Source: JALONO01 sp038209965
GTDB taxonomy: Bacteria; Bacteroidota; Bacteroidia; Cytophagales; Thermoflexibacteraceae
Assembly: GCA_038209965.1 (NCBI GenBank)
Contig: JBBQXF010000039.1
Coordinates: forward strand, 1 to 38,790
DNA length: 38,790 nt
Direction: 5' to 3'
The position numbers were made by a program, and so were the translations under genes. The notes beneath the pieces were generated by a model. It saw only the letters and a list, made by a program, of their open reading frames with translations, made no database searches and was not told the DNA's origin. Shown one piece after another: positions 31,916-38,790 of this stretch (position 1 is the first letter of the stretch; every line of letters starts with the position of its first letter).

Positions 31916-32503
31916 ATGACCAGCCCTGATTTTGCCGATCTGATCGCCGCCGATCTCCAAGCGCACCTCGATACGGCCGAGCGGGTGCGGGCCGAGTTGC
32001 CAGCGATCATCGCGGAGTCGGCCGCCCTGGTGGTGAATACCCTCTTGGCGGGCCACAAAATCTTTTTCTTTGGCAACGGGGGCAGTGCTGCCGATGCACA
32101 GCACTTGGCGGCTGAGTTCACGGGGCGTTTTGTCAAGGAGCGGCGCGGGCTGCCCGCCATTGCCCTCACCACTGACACGTCGGCCCTCACCGCCATCGGC
32201 AACGACTACGGTTTTGCCCATCTGTTTGCCCGGCAGGTGGAAGCGCTGGCCCGCCCCGGCGATCTGCTGGTGGGCATCAGCACCAGCGGCAACAGCCCCA
32301 ACGTGCTGCTGGCCCTCCAAAAAGGCCGGGAAATGGGGTGCCGGACCTTGGCCCTCACCGGCCGCGACGGAGGGCAGGCCTCGACCGTGGCCGACCTCAA
32401 TGTGATCGTGCCTTCCCAAGTGACGGCCCGCATCCAAGAGATGCACATCCTGATCGGGCACCTCTGGTGCGGGGTTGTAGATGCTGCTTTTATTGACAAA
32501 TAA
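31916..32503 (+). CDS. gmhA: Phosphoheptose isomerase (SIS domain)
   Basis: 195 residues. GmhA converts sedoheptulose 7-phosphate to D-glycero-manno-heptose 7-phosphate, the first step of ADP- or GDP-heptose synthesis for LPS core or S-layer glycans. The SIS domain shows FFFGNGGSAADAQHLAAEFTGRF, with the substrate-binding NGGSAADA loop, and GISTSGNSPNVLLAL. The ATG at 31916 is chosen over a frame extension to 31865 that would start inside the upstream terminator. The other heptose genes are not in the window. Confidence 0.92.
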   Translation: MTSPDFADLIAADLQAHLDTAERVRAELPAIIAESAALVVNTLLAGHKIFFFGNGGSAADAQHLAAEFTGRFVKERRGLPAIALTTDTSALTAIGNDYGFAHLFARQVEALARPGDLLVGISTSGNSPNVLLALQKGREMGCRTLALTGRDGGQASTVADLNVIVPSQVTARIQEMHILIGHLWCGVVDAAFIDK

Positions 32504-32585
32504 GTACTTCTACTCACTTTTTCGCCGTATTTCCACCACATCATTTTGAGTGCTTTTGGTCATTTACCATTCGGGCCGGGCATTG

Positions 32586-32593
32586 TACTTTTG
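32586..32593 (+). promoter_or_regulatory. Phytochrome -7 box TACTTTTG
   Basis: A perfect TAnnTTTG match 26 bp before the ATG. The nearest upstream TTTTG (32554-32558) is 27 bp away, further than usual. Confidence 0.5.
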
Positions 32594-32619
32594 CACATGG
32601 TTTAAAAAATCTATCGTTT

Positions 32620-34182
32620 ATGGCGCCACTCTTTGTTTCTCAGGTACTCCCACAGCAGGATTTACAACTCACCGAATGTGACGCCATGAGTGTTCACTCG
32701 CCGGGTGACATCCAACCGCACGGGGTGCTCATCGGGGTGCAAGAACCATCTCTGAATATCACCTACCTCAGCGAGAACACCCAAAAGCTGTTCAAGATTC
32801 CCTACGCCCAATTACTGGGCCGCGATTTGGCGAACCTCTTGGAGCCAAATGAGCTGGAAAAGTTGAAACGAAGCCTCGGTTCGCAGAACTTCAAAATGAT
32901 CAACCCCCTCCGCCTGTTGGTGGGTGGCAAACCGTTTGATTTCGTGCTGCACCGCAACCAAGGCACTCTTTTCATGGAGGCAGAGCCGGTTCATGACCCC
33001 AGCACCAATACCGCCCAAGTCTATGGACAAATGGCCCAAGATGCCATGATGAAAATACTTTCGGCGGGCTCAGTGGAGCAACTGCTCCAAGTGGCCACCG
33101 ACCAGATCCGGGCCATCAGTGGCTTTGATCGGGTAAAGCTTTATATGTTCGACGAGAACTATGATGGCCAGGTAATCGCTGAGTCGCGGGTGGCCGAAAT
33201 GCCCTCGTTCTTGGGCTTGCACTTCCCCTCATGGGAAATCCCGGCCAAGGTGCGCGACTTGTACATCAAGAACATGACCCGGTACATTCCCCACGTGTTC
33301 AATGTGCCAGCCAAAGTAATGGCCCTCAACAATGCCAGTACGCAGGGCAAACTGGACATGACCTATTCCATGTTGCGATCGTGCCCGCAAGTGCACATCC
33401 AATACCTGACCGATATGAATGTTGGCTCGTCCATGTCGTTTTCCATTGTGGCGGAAGGAAAACTGTGGGCCATGTTTGCCTGCCACAACCGGCGGCCCAA
33501 GGAAATCTCGTATGCCCACCGGCTCTTGTGCGAGCAGGTGGCGGCGGTGTTTCCCGACGAACTGATGTCCCGCGAGGAACCGGAGGTGTACCAAGCCAAG
33601 ATCCAGGGCTTCCGCGACAATTTGATGGGCAGTGCCAAGGGGGCAAGCGATCTGGCTCAGGCCATGTCGGGCAATGCCACCGTCCTCTTGCAAATGATGA
33701 GCGCCGAAGGAGCCGCCATTTACACCAAGGGCAGTCTGCGCACCGTGGGCAAAACCCCGGCTGAGAGCGACATCCGCTCCCTGATCAAATTGCTCTGCGA
33801 TCCTTACAAAGGCTTGGTCTTTAAAAACGACCAGCGTGGGCTGCTTTATACCAATAATTTGAGCCGCCTTTTTAAATTATCTTCTTTTGACGTAACTTTG
33901 GCCGAAAGGGTAAAGAGTGCCGCCAGTGGGGTTGTGGCAGTGCCCATTTCCCGTAACCGGGAAGATTATTTGCTCTGGTTCCGTCCTGAAGTGGTCCAAA
34001 CGGCCACTTGGGCGGGCAATCCAGAGGAGAGCATTTTTCCGCAAAAACACCGCGAGACCCAGTTGAACCCCAAAAAGTCATTTGAGGCGTGGAAGTCCAA
34101 AGTGGAGAATACGGCCACCGCATGGAACACTTACGAAGTGGAGAATGCTTCTGCCCTGCGTGATGCCCTAATAAATCAATAA
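32620..34182 (+). CDS. Kinase-less bacteriophytochrome photosensory protein (PAS-GAF-PHY)
   Basis: 520 residues forming a complete photosensory core and nothing after it. PAS (about 15-125) carries Cys20 in LTECDAMSVHSPGDIQPHGVL, the site that binds biliverdin in bacterial phytochromes. GAF (about 140-315) keeps Tyr175, Arg253, His259 and Tyr262, and ACH at 287-289. The otherwise near-invariant PASDIP motif reads PSWEIP (203-208), so the key Asp is Glu206. PHY (about 330-505) keeps WAGNP (464-468), but the tongue PRxSF reads PKKSF (484-488). No histidine kinase or other output domain follows. A small STAS-like gene lies 32 bp downstream and a heme oxygenase after it. Red/far-red sensing is likely; the two substitutions may alter photocycle or spectrum. 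Confidence 0.88.
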   Translation: MAPLFVSQVLPQQDLQLTECDAMSVHSPGDIQPHGVLIGVQEPSLNITYLSENTQKLFKIPYAQLLGRDLANLLEPNELEKLKRSLGSQNFKMINPLRLLVGGKPFDFVLHRNQGTLFMEAEPVHDPSTNTAQVYGQMAQDAMMKILSAGSVEQLLQVATDQIRAISGFDRVKLYMFDENYDGQVIAESRVAEMPSFLGLHFPSWEIPAKVRDLYIKNMTRYIPHVFNVPAKVMALNNASTQGKLDMTYSMLRSCPQVHIQYLTDMNVGSSMSFSIVAEGKLWAMFACHNRRPKEISYAHRLLCEQVAAVFPDELMSREEPEVYQAKIQGFRDNLMGSAKGASDLAQAMSGNATVLLQMMSAEGAAIYTKGSLRTVGKTPAESDIRSLIKLLCDPYKGLVFKNDQRGLLYTNNLSRLFKLSSFDVTLAERVKSAASGVVAVPISRNREDYLLWFRPEVVQTATWAGNPEESIFPQKHRETQLNPKKSFEAWKSKVENTATAWNTYEVENASALRDALINQ

Positions 34183-34214
34183 GTAGCCACCTTTCCAAGC
34201 ATGTTCAACAAAGT

Positions 34215-34604
34215 ATGGAGCTTTTCAAGGAGAAATATTTAACAATCACCCTGGAAGAAGGCAAACCAGCGATCAGCATGAACTGGGACGGTGATCCTAC
34301 GCCTGATGAGTATAAAAAGGGGAACTCAAGCCTTTTGGATCTCTTGGCGGATAAATCAGCCACCTATTTGCTGCTCAATTACCGGAATATGTCTTCTTAC
34401 CTGTCGCTCGACGATCAGGTGTGGACCATCCACCATTGGTTTCCCAAAGTGAAGGAAAACCAAGTGAGAAAGGTGGGCGTGGTCGTGCCCAAGAAAATGA
34501 TGACCCAAATCGTGATCAAGTCCATCTTTGCGGGCCTGCCCACAGGGGAAATGGAGATCGCCTTTTTTGACAATATCGACGACCTGCGCCACTGGGCAAA
34601 CTGA
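34215..34604 (+). CDS. STAS/SpoIIAA-like small protein, possible phytochrome partner
   Basis: 129 residues with alternating strands and helices: YLTITLEEGKPAISMNWDGD at the start, a helix, then TYLLLNYRNMSSYLSLDDQV, KVGVVVPKKMM and a final EIAFFDNIDDLRHW. This is the pattern of the SpoIIAA-like STAS fold found widely in Bacteroidota. It lies 32 bp after the phytochrome gene and should be co-transcribed. Since the phytochrome has no output domain, a protein-protein interaction with this product is a reasonable route for its signal (inference). No phosphorylatable serine can be assigned with confidence. Confidence 0.6.
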   Translation: MELFKEKYLTITLEEGKPAISMNWDGDPTPDEYKKGNSSLLDLLADKSATYLLLNYRNMSSYLSLDDQVWTIHHWFPKVKENQVRKVGVVVPKKMMTQIVIKSIFAGLPTGEMEIAFFDNIDDLRHWAN

Positions 34605-34661
34605 CCAAGGGCCATTTGTGCCGTGCCCTTGCCGGCATGTGGCCGGTCTTAAAACCAGTTA

Positions 34662-34695
34662 TTTAGAACGGTTCTTGATTATTTTGCTACATTTG
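34662..34695 (+). promoter_or_regulatory. Heme oxygenase promoter candidate
   Basis: TTTAG at 34662-34666 and a perfect TACATTTG at 34688-34695 with a 21-bp spacer, the same layout as before gmd. Transcription would start just inside the following hairpin. Confidence 0.5.
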
Positions 34696-34766
34696 GTCTT
34701 GGAACGCCATGACCAGCACCAAACTGGGATTACCGAGGTTGGTGCTGGCTGGTGCCAAGACTTTTT
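34696..34766 (+). promoter_or_regulatory. Structured leader or terminator hairpin before heme oxygenase
   Basis: Outer stem GTCTTGG (34696-34702) with CCAAGAC (34755-34761) and inner stem CCAGCACCAA (34713-34722) with TTGGTGCTGG (34739-34748), all perfectly paired, then TTTTT. It sits between a promoter-like sequence and the heme oxygenase ATG. It may terminate the phytochrome transcript, or act as an attenuator in the heme oxygenase leader. Confidence 0.65.
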
Positions 34767-34798
34767 ATTTGCCCAAACATTCCATTTTAACACCTTGA
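34709..34798 (+). CDS. Possible 29-codon leader peptide
   Basis: An ATG inside the hairpin opens a 29-codon frame (MTSTKLGLPRLVLAGAKTF...) that ends in TGA two bases before the heme oxygenase ATG. Ribosomes translating it would melt the hairpin and arrive at the heme oxygenase start. It is very short and could be chance. Confidence 0.3.
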   Translation: MTSTKLGLPRLVLAGAKTFYLPKHSILTP

Positions 34799-34800
34799 CA

Positions 34801-35400
34801 ATGGTTGCATTGCGCCTAAAAACCGAAACCAAGCCCTACCATGAATCGGTAGAGCAGTTTGCCCATTCCAACAAGATCATGGATCACACGTTGAGTTTGG
34901 ATCAATACCGCGAATTGATCATCAGCCAATACCAGTTGCACCAGGCCCTGGAAGATCGGATGGCCCAAGTGCTGTCGCCAGCCCAAAAAACCGAGCTGGA
35001 GTTTGACCAACGGCGCAAAATTGACTTTTTGGCCCAGGACATGGGGTTGGTGGCCCCTGATAGCCTCCACGAAAATGCTGCCGAACTCGTGGCCCAGTAC
35101 CAGATCACCGATCTGTACGATGCGCTCGGGGCGATGTATGTGCTCGAAGGCTCCACCCTGGGCGGGGCCGTGATCCGCCGCGAACTGGCCAAGAACCCCA
35201 ATATTGCCAACCAAGTAGCTGATTTTCACTATTATGGCTGCTATGGTTCCCTGATCGGTGAGCGGTGGAAAAACTTCCTCGGCCTGCTCAATGCTTGGGC
35301 CGATACCGACGAAAAACAAGATGCCGTGGTGCAAAAGGCCAAGGACACTTTTAAACTATTTGAACGGTTGCTTGCCCAACGGCAGGCAGTGGTGGCCTAA
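34801..35400 (+). CDS. Biliverdin-producing heme oxygenase
   Basis: 199 residues of the helical heme oxygenase fold. It cleaves heme to biliverdin, iron and CO; biliverdin is the chromophore of bacteriophytochromes. The proximal heme ligand is likely the His in ETKPYHESVEQFAH (about residue 14). The distal Gly-containing helix reads LYDALGAMYVLEGSTLGGAV (about 106-125), characteristic of BphO-type proteins. The ATG at 34801 is chosen because the longer frame (34528) overlaps the upstream gene and is not protein-like. Placement beside the phytochrome is the classic bphO-bphP arrangement, here in reverse order. A terminator follows. Confidence 0.9.
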   Translation: MVALRLKTETKPYHESVEQFAHSNKIMDHTLSLDQYRELIISQYQLHQALEDRMAQVLSPAQKTELEFDQRRKIDFLAQDMGLVAPDSLHENAAELVAQYQITDLYDALGAMYVLEGSTLGGAVIRRELAKNPNIANQVADFHYYGCYGSLIGERWKNFLGLLNAWADTDEKQDAVVQKAKDTFKLFERLLAQRQAVVA

Positions 35401-35427
35401 ACGTAAAAAACGTCGGCCAACCCAAAC

Positions 35428-35466
35428 CAGTGCCCCAACTGCTCAACGGTTGGGGCACTGCGCTTT
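35428..35466 (+). terminator. Intrinsic terminator after heme oxygenase
   Basis: CAGTGCCCCAAC at 35428-35439 pairs perfectly with GTTGGGGCACTG at 35449-35460, then CGCTTTT. The rest of the gap to 35744 shows no gene or clear structure. Confidence 0.85.
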
Positions 35467-35744
35467 TCGGTACTTGGGACCAGTCAAGATTTTCGGGGCT
35501 GGGCCGGTGGCTGTTTCTTGCCAGATTGGGCCAGCAGTCCGTTCAACAAAGTGAAGCCAAGCTTTTTTGGGCCGATTTCCCCCACAATTTTTTATTTTCC
35601 ATTGGATTCACTTATTTTACGTGCCTTAGTCATTTTTTGCTTTCGGCAAGCCTTTGTTGATCAATTCAGAATGGATGGAATTGGTTTAAAGGGATTGGCG
35701 GATAACAAACTAAAAAATTGCTGGTAAGATCTAAAACGAACCTT

Positions 35745-36935
35745 ATGCTGCCTCCGATTAACAATTTTCCCGTCAATTGGATTGACGGAATGAAGATTTC
35801 CAAAAAACATTTTGTTGAAACTGAGAATTTTTTCATAGATCACCTCCGCGATGGCCTGGCCACCGGGATCACCAATTTCAACTATGGGCTGCTCCCCACC
35901 GAATCGAACCAGCAGAAGTCCTTGGAGCTGTACGTCAACTGTGACTATACCCAGCAGATCAACGTGCGGCTGGTCAACTGCCGGGCGATCACCTCGAGCG
36001 GCTACCGGATCGAGATAGTGCGCAGCGATCGCATGGCCCTCAACACTTCCTACACCCAGATCCTGAGCCAATACAACCTTCAGGCGGTCAAAGAAGATGT
36101 GCTCTACGTCACGGTGTCGGTCAATCCTTATGTGCGGGTGCCCATTGGCGAGCCTGCCCTGGAGGAAAATCCGCCACGCCACCCCTTTTCGGGATCGGAG
36201 TATAAACTCAACGTCGTGCCCTCGAGCCTGATCAACACGGCAGATTTTGGGGCTTCCCATTTCATTATCGGCAAGATCATCTACGCGGCCGGCCAGCTCA
36301 GCCCCATCAACAATTATATCCCGGCCTGCACGTCGGTCAATAGCTTTCACGGGTTGATCAACTGGTTTTATAATTTTGCCAACTTATTGGGCGACATGGA
36401 GACCAACGCCCTGAAGATTGTCCAAAAGATCAAGACCAAGAGCCAAGAAAGTACCCTGACCAAAAGCATGACTTTTGTGATGGACAAAGTGCTGTTCAGC
36501 TTGGCCCAGGGCATAGTGTCCTTCAAATGGATGATCCCCCAGCAACCGCCCATCTACATGATCGAGTTCATGCTCAAGTTTGCCCAGACCATGCGCACGG
36601 CCCTGGGGTTTCTGACCGACAAAGAAAAGGAAGAACTGTTGGCCTACTTTGCCGAATGGTCCGGCCAACCCTCGGGCGTGCTGGAAAACAAGCTCGATTC
36701 GCTGCTCAACCTTAAATACAACCATTTGGAAATTGCCCAGATCCTGGCTGTGGTGGATGAGTTTTTCAAGCCCATGTCCGAACTGTTCAGCAAAATGAGC
36801 CAGATCGATTTCATTGGCAAGCGTCGCGGTGGCAACGAGATTTTCATCATTGAATCGGAAGTGGCCGACACCAAGCCTGCCCCGCCGCCGCCCAGCAACC
36901 AAGACAAGAAAAACCGCTGGAGCCCAATGGGGTAG
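35745..36935 (+). CDS. tssK: Type VI secretion baseplate subunit TssK (Bacteroidota type)
   Basis: 396 residues. TssK links the T6SS baseplate to the membrane complex. The N-terminus FPVNWIDGMKISKKHFVETE (8-27), followed by a helix and NYGLLP, is the characteristic TssK start. The centre is the conserved beta shell domain (LYVTVSVNPYVRVPIGEP) and the C-terminal half is helical. Residues 370-396 are a proline and lysine-rich tail (PAPPPPSNQDKKNRW). The ATG at 35745 is preferred over 35718 because it stands just before the conserved start. The tssO gene follows 44 bp later. Other T6SS genes (tssB, C, E, F, G, hcp, vgrG) are not in the window. Confidence 0.78.
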   Translation: MLPPINNFPVNWIDGMKISKKHFVETENFFIDHLRDGLATGITNFNYGLLPTESNQQKSLELYVNCDYTQQINVRLVNCRAITSSGYRIEIVRSDRMALNTSYTQILSQYNLQAVKEDVLYVTVSVNPYVRVPIGEPALEENPPRHPFSGSEYKLNVVPSSLINTADFGASHFIIGKIIYAAGQLSPINNYIPACTSVNSFHGLINWFYNFANLLGDMETNALKIVQKIKTKSQESTLTKSMTFVMDKVLFSLAQGIVSFKWMIPQQPPIYMIEFMLKFAQTMRTALGFLTDKEKEELLAYFAEWSGQPSGVLENKLDSLLNLKYNHLEIAQILAVVDEFFKPMSELFSKMSQIDFIGKRRGGNEIFIIESEVADTKPAPPPPSNQDKKNRWSPMG

Positions 36936-36979
36936 GCGCAACTTCAACCACTTAACAATAGCTTGACGAACAAATACTT

Positions 36980-37888
36980 ATGGAACCATTGAACAAACCT
37001 GAGCGCAGTAAGGCCATCCAGAAATTTGCGGGCTTCTATGCCCTTTCGCTGGCCCTGCCACTGCTCGCTTTTTATTTCCTTTTCCGCTCGCCCACTGGGT
37101 CGCTCGCCAGCGAGAACCAGAAACTCAAACTGGAGAAGGGCGAGTACGATTTTCTGCTCACCCGGTTGGATTCCATTGCGCGCCAAGGCCGGCATTTGCA
37201 GGATCTGGACAGCCGGATGGCCACTGCCGATGCCATTCAACGGGCCAACTTGGCGTTGCAATCCAAGCGCTACGAAGCCACCATCCAGAATTTGGCCAGC
37301 GAGGATCGCTCACCGATGACCGCCAACCTCGATGCCCTGCCCGTGGCCCAGGCCAACAATATTGGCCACGGGTACGAAGCCATTTTGGGCTACCGGCTCC
37401 GGGCCGATGAACTCCTGAACCAACTCAGTGCCAAAGGCGGGGACGATGCCATGATTGGCCAATTGCGCAACGACATCATGATGAAAGAACAGACGATCAT
37501 CCAGCTTCAAGGCCAATTGATGATGAAAGAAGCGGTCAAAGGGGCTGGTGGTGGTGGAGGAGGAGGAGGTGGTGGTGGTGGAGCGCCACCGCCCAAGCCA
37601 GGCGGTGGTGGTGGCGATGCCAAGGAGGCCCAGGCCCAATTGGATCGCTGCAACCAGGACAAGCAGGCCCTCCGGGCCCAGTTTGCCCACGAACAACAGA
37701 TTGGCAAAGTTTTGATGTTGATCCAAGTCATCAAAGACGACATTGGCGACATCAGCAAGAGCGAGCGCAAAACCTACAAAGATGCGGCGTGGAAAGTAGC
37801 GGATGACTTGCTCAAAGTCCCAAATATCAGCGACGACATCCGCAAGCGGGCCAATGACCTCCAGACCCAAATTGGCGCGATCAAATAA
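36980..37888 (+). CDS. tssO: Type VI secretion membrane protein TssO-like
   Basis: 302 residues with a short cytoplasmic start (MEPLNKPERSKAIQKFAGFY), one transmembrane helix (about 18-36, ALSLALPLLAFYFLF) and a long periplasmic coiled coil. This is the layout of TssO, a Bacteroidota-specific (T6SSiii) membrane component. A linker at about 188-212 contains 12 consecutive glycines, a PPPKP segment and five more glycines, splitting two helical regions; the glycine codons are GGT/GGA repeats that could slip. It follows tssK by 44 bp in the usual tssK-tssO order. A strong terminator follows, so the expected next gene tssP is not co-transcribed here. Confidence 0.7.
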   Translation: MEPLNKPERSKAIQKFAGFYALSLALPLLAFYFLFRSPTGSLASENQKLKLEKGEYDFLLTRLDSIARQGRHLQDLDSRMATADAIQRANLALQSKRYEATIQNLASEDRSPMTANLDALPVAQANNIGHGYEAILGYRLRADELLNQLSAKGGDDAMIGQLRNDIMMKEQTIIQLQGQLMMKEAVKGAGGGGGGGGGGGGAPPPKPGGGGGDAKEAQAQLDRCNQDKQALRAQFAHEQQIGKVLMLIQVIKDDIGDISKSERKTYKDAAWKVADDLLKVPNISDDIRKRANDLQTQIGAIK

Positions 37889-37962
37889 GTGGGCCAGAAG
37901 AGATTGATTTTGAAGATTTGCCCACTGAATTGACCAGAAGGCAAGCTTTAAACAGGGTAAGT

Positions 37963-38020
37963 AAAGGGGTTCAATCTTGGGCAGGGCACCATGCCCGCTA
38001 GATTGGACCCCTTTATTTTT
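37963..38020 (+). terminator. Intrinsic terminator after tssO
   Basis: A 15-pair stem (37963-37977 with 38000-38014, one G-U) with an inner GGGCA/TGCCC stem, followed by ATTTTT. It ends the tssK-tssO unit. The remaining DNA to 38274 shows no supported gene. Confidence 0.85.
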
Positions 38021-38274
38021 GCAATCGCCGAAATTGGTTTGGGGCCGATCAAGGCGGCATCAAGCCATAGCAAGACCATCGATCACAAAATTCCCGTAAA
38101 CTACTTTAAATCCGACCGGGAACTGAAGGCAGGTAAAAAGCAATGTCACCCGACTTCAAGTTTTGGTCTTTACCCCAAAGCCGCCGGTTTATCAGGGTGC
38201 TCACGCTGACTGGGCCGCCCCACAAAGGTTGGCATTGGTTTTTTGATCATTTTCACATTTTATCACGACTAAAA

Positions 38275-38622
38275 ATGGAATACACCCCCATCTATCGGGC
38301 CGTCGGGGCTTTTGAAAAGACCGATCTCGAGACGCTCCGTTATCTCCGGGCCGCCCCCGGGGCCTATGAAGGCAAACAGTTTGGTTTCGATCCCAAAGAA
38401 ACTTTTGCGTTCCTCCGGGCCATGAATGCCAGCAATGGCTACGACTATGTCGCGATTTTCAAAATTTACCTTCCCGTTTGGGTGGTCAAAGAGTTGAAGG
38501 CCAAGGATCACGTCAATGTGGATACCCATATTTTTAAGTCGGGCACGCTGACGGTCGGGCTGGAAGATTTGTCCTTCATGAACAGCTACATTTCCAAAAT
38601 TGAGCGGGTGTGGTTGGACTGA
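38275..38622 (+). CDS. Hypothetical protein, 115 residues
   Basis: Not recognised with confidence. It begins MEYTPIYRAVGAFEKTDLET, continues with GKQFGFDPKETFAFLRAM and ends in strands VNVDTHIFKSGTLTVGLEDL. It has no signal peptide or cysteine. The opening YRAV and compact alpha/beta layout faintly recall small ADP-ribosyltransferase-like or toxin-associated proteins, but no catalytic set can be traced. The ATG at 38275 is chosen over 38143 because protein-like sequence begins there. It follows the T6SS genes after a terminator, so an effector or immunity role is possible but unproven. After it, the last 168 bp hold a G7 and a C8 run and no gene. Confidence 0.6.
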   Translation: MEYTPIYRAVGAFEKTDLETLRYLRAAPGAYEGKQFGFDPKETFAFLRAMNASNGYDYVAIFKIYLPVWVVKELKAKDHVNVDTHIFKSGTLTVGLEDLSFMNSYISKIERVWLD

Positions 38623-38790
38623 ACCAGGGATTTGGCCAAGTAGCCGCCCAACAGTTAATCGGCCAGTTGGTCGGTCGCATCCAGTGGGGGAGTGCCCAAG
38701 CGCGGGGGGGCGGCCGGGAAAATTTTGGGGTGTGGCCCCCCCCAGATAAAAAATTAAAAACCATAATTAAAAAGCGGACAACATAAAAAA

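Noticed and set aside
1..38790. CRISPR arrays, tRNA or rRNA genes, intact transposases, prophage
   Set aside because: I saw no regularly spaced repeats, no cloverleaf-like sequence with a T-loop, no rRNA-like blocks and no transposase or phage structural genes.

Overview
The window reads as a Bacteroidota chromosome of moderately high GC. The signs are a TonB-dependent receptor with an N-terminal carboxypeptidase-like domain, a GLPGLI-like secreted protein, a BlaI/BlaR1 pair fused to TonB C-terminal domains, type VI secretion genes of the Bacteroidota subtype (TssK, TssO), weak Shine-Dalgarno sites and several good matches to the Bacteroidota -7 promoter box TAnnTTTG. Genus and family cannot be fixed from sequence reading alone. 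The organism is very probably gas-vacuolate and planktonic.

Layout. 0.2-1.9 kb: pabB and a pabC-like gene on the minus strand. 2.1-5.1 kb: a gas vesicle cluster in the order gvpA, gvpC, gvpN, a small basic coiled-coil gene (gvpV-like), gvpJ. 5.6-7.2 kb: two paralogous exported DUF4097-type proteins. 7.3-13.9 kb: a probable phosphonate catabolism locus (PhnZ-like HD oxygenase, TonB receptor, a decayed Na/Pi symporter, an FAD amine oxidase, a DUF5690 MFS transporter, a PhnX-like HAD hydrolase). 14.1-15.2 kb: gmd. 15.2-15.7 kb: a small orphan gene between two copies of a hairpin-plus-palindrome element. 15.7-18.9 kb: a very large secreted BNR/sortilin-like protein. 18.9-21.9 kb: an accessory stretch holding a LuxR-type HTH remnant, a lipoprotein-like gene with an early stop, a GLPGLI-like protein and a frameshifted lysozyme/transglycosylase gene, bounded by two related palindromic elements in opposite orientation. 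22.0-23.5 kb: a HipBA toxin-antitoxin pair with a clear operator. 23.8-26.7 kb: a serine hydrolase and a GntP permease. 26.9-27.9 kb: decayed crp-like and alcohol dehydrogenase genes facing each other. 28.4-32.5 kb: ArsA-type ATPase, BlaI/BlaR1 and gmhA. 32.6-35.4 kb: a light-sensing locus with a kinase-less bacteriophytochrome, a STAS/SpoIIAA-like protein and a heme oxygenase that would make its biliverdin. 35.7-38.6 kb: tssK, tssO and a small gene of unknown function.

How parts may work together. The phosphonate genes form a scavenging pathway: outer-membrane uptake, inner-membrane uptake, and two independent ways to release phosphate from aminoethylphosphonate-like compounds. The phytochrome locus supplies both photoreceptor and chromophore. 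A red-light sensor and gas vesicles in the same 39 kb fit a cell that sets its depth by light, but no direct regulatory link is visible.

Genome state. Several loci show clear decay (internal deletions, nonsense codons), and four reading-frame breaks lie at short homopolymer runs. Some of those four could be sequence errors. The decay is concentrated at 10.2-10.6, 19.0-21.9 and 26.9-27.9 kb, while the remaining genes, including one of 1059 codons, are intact.
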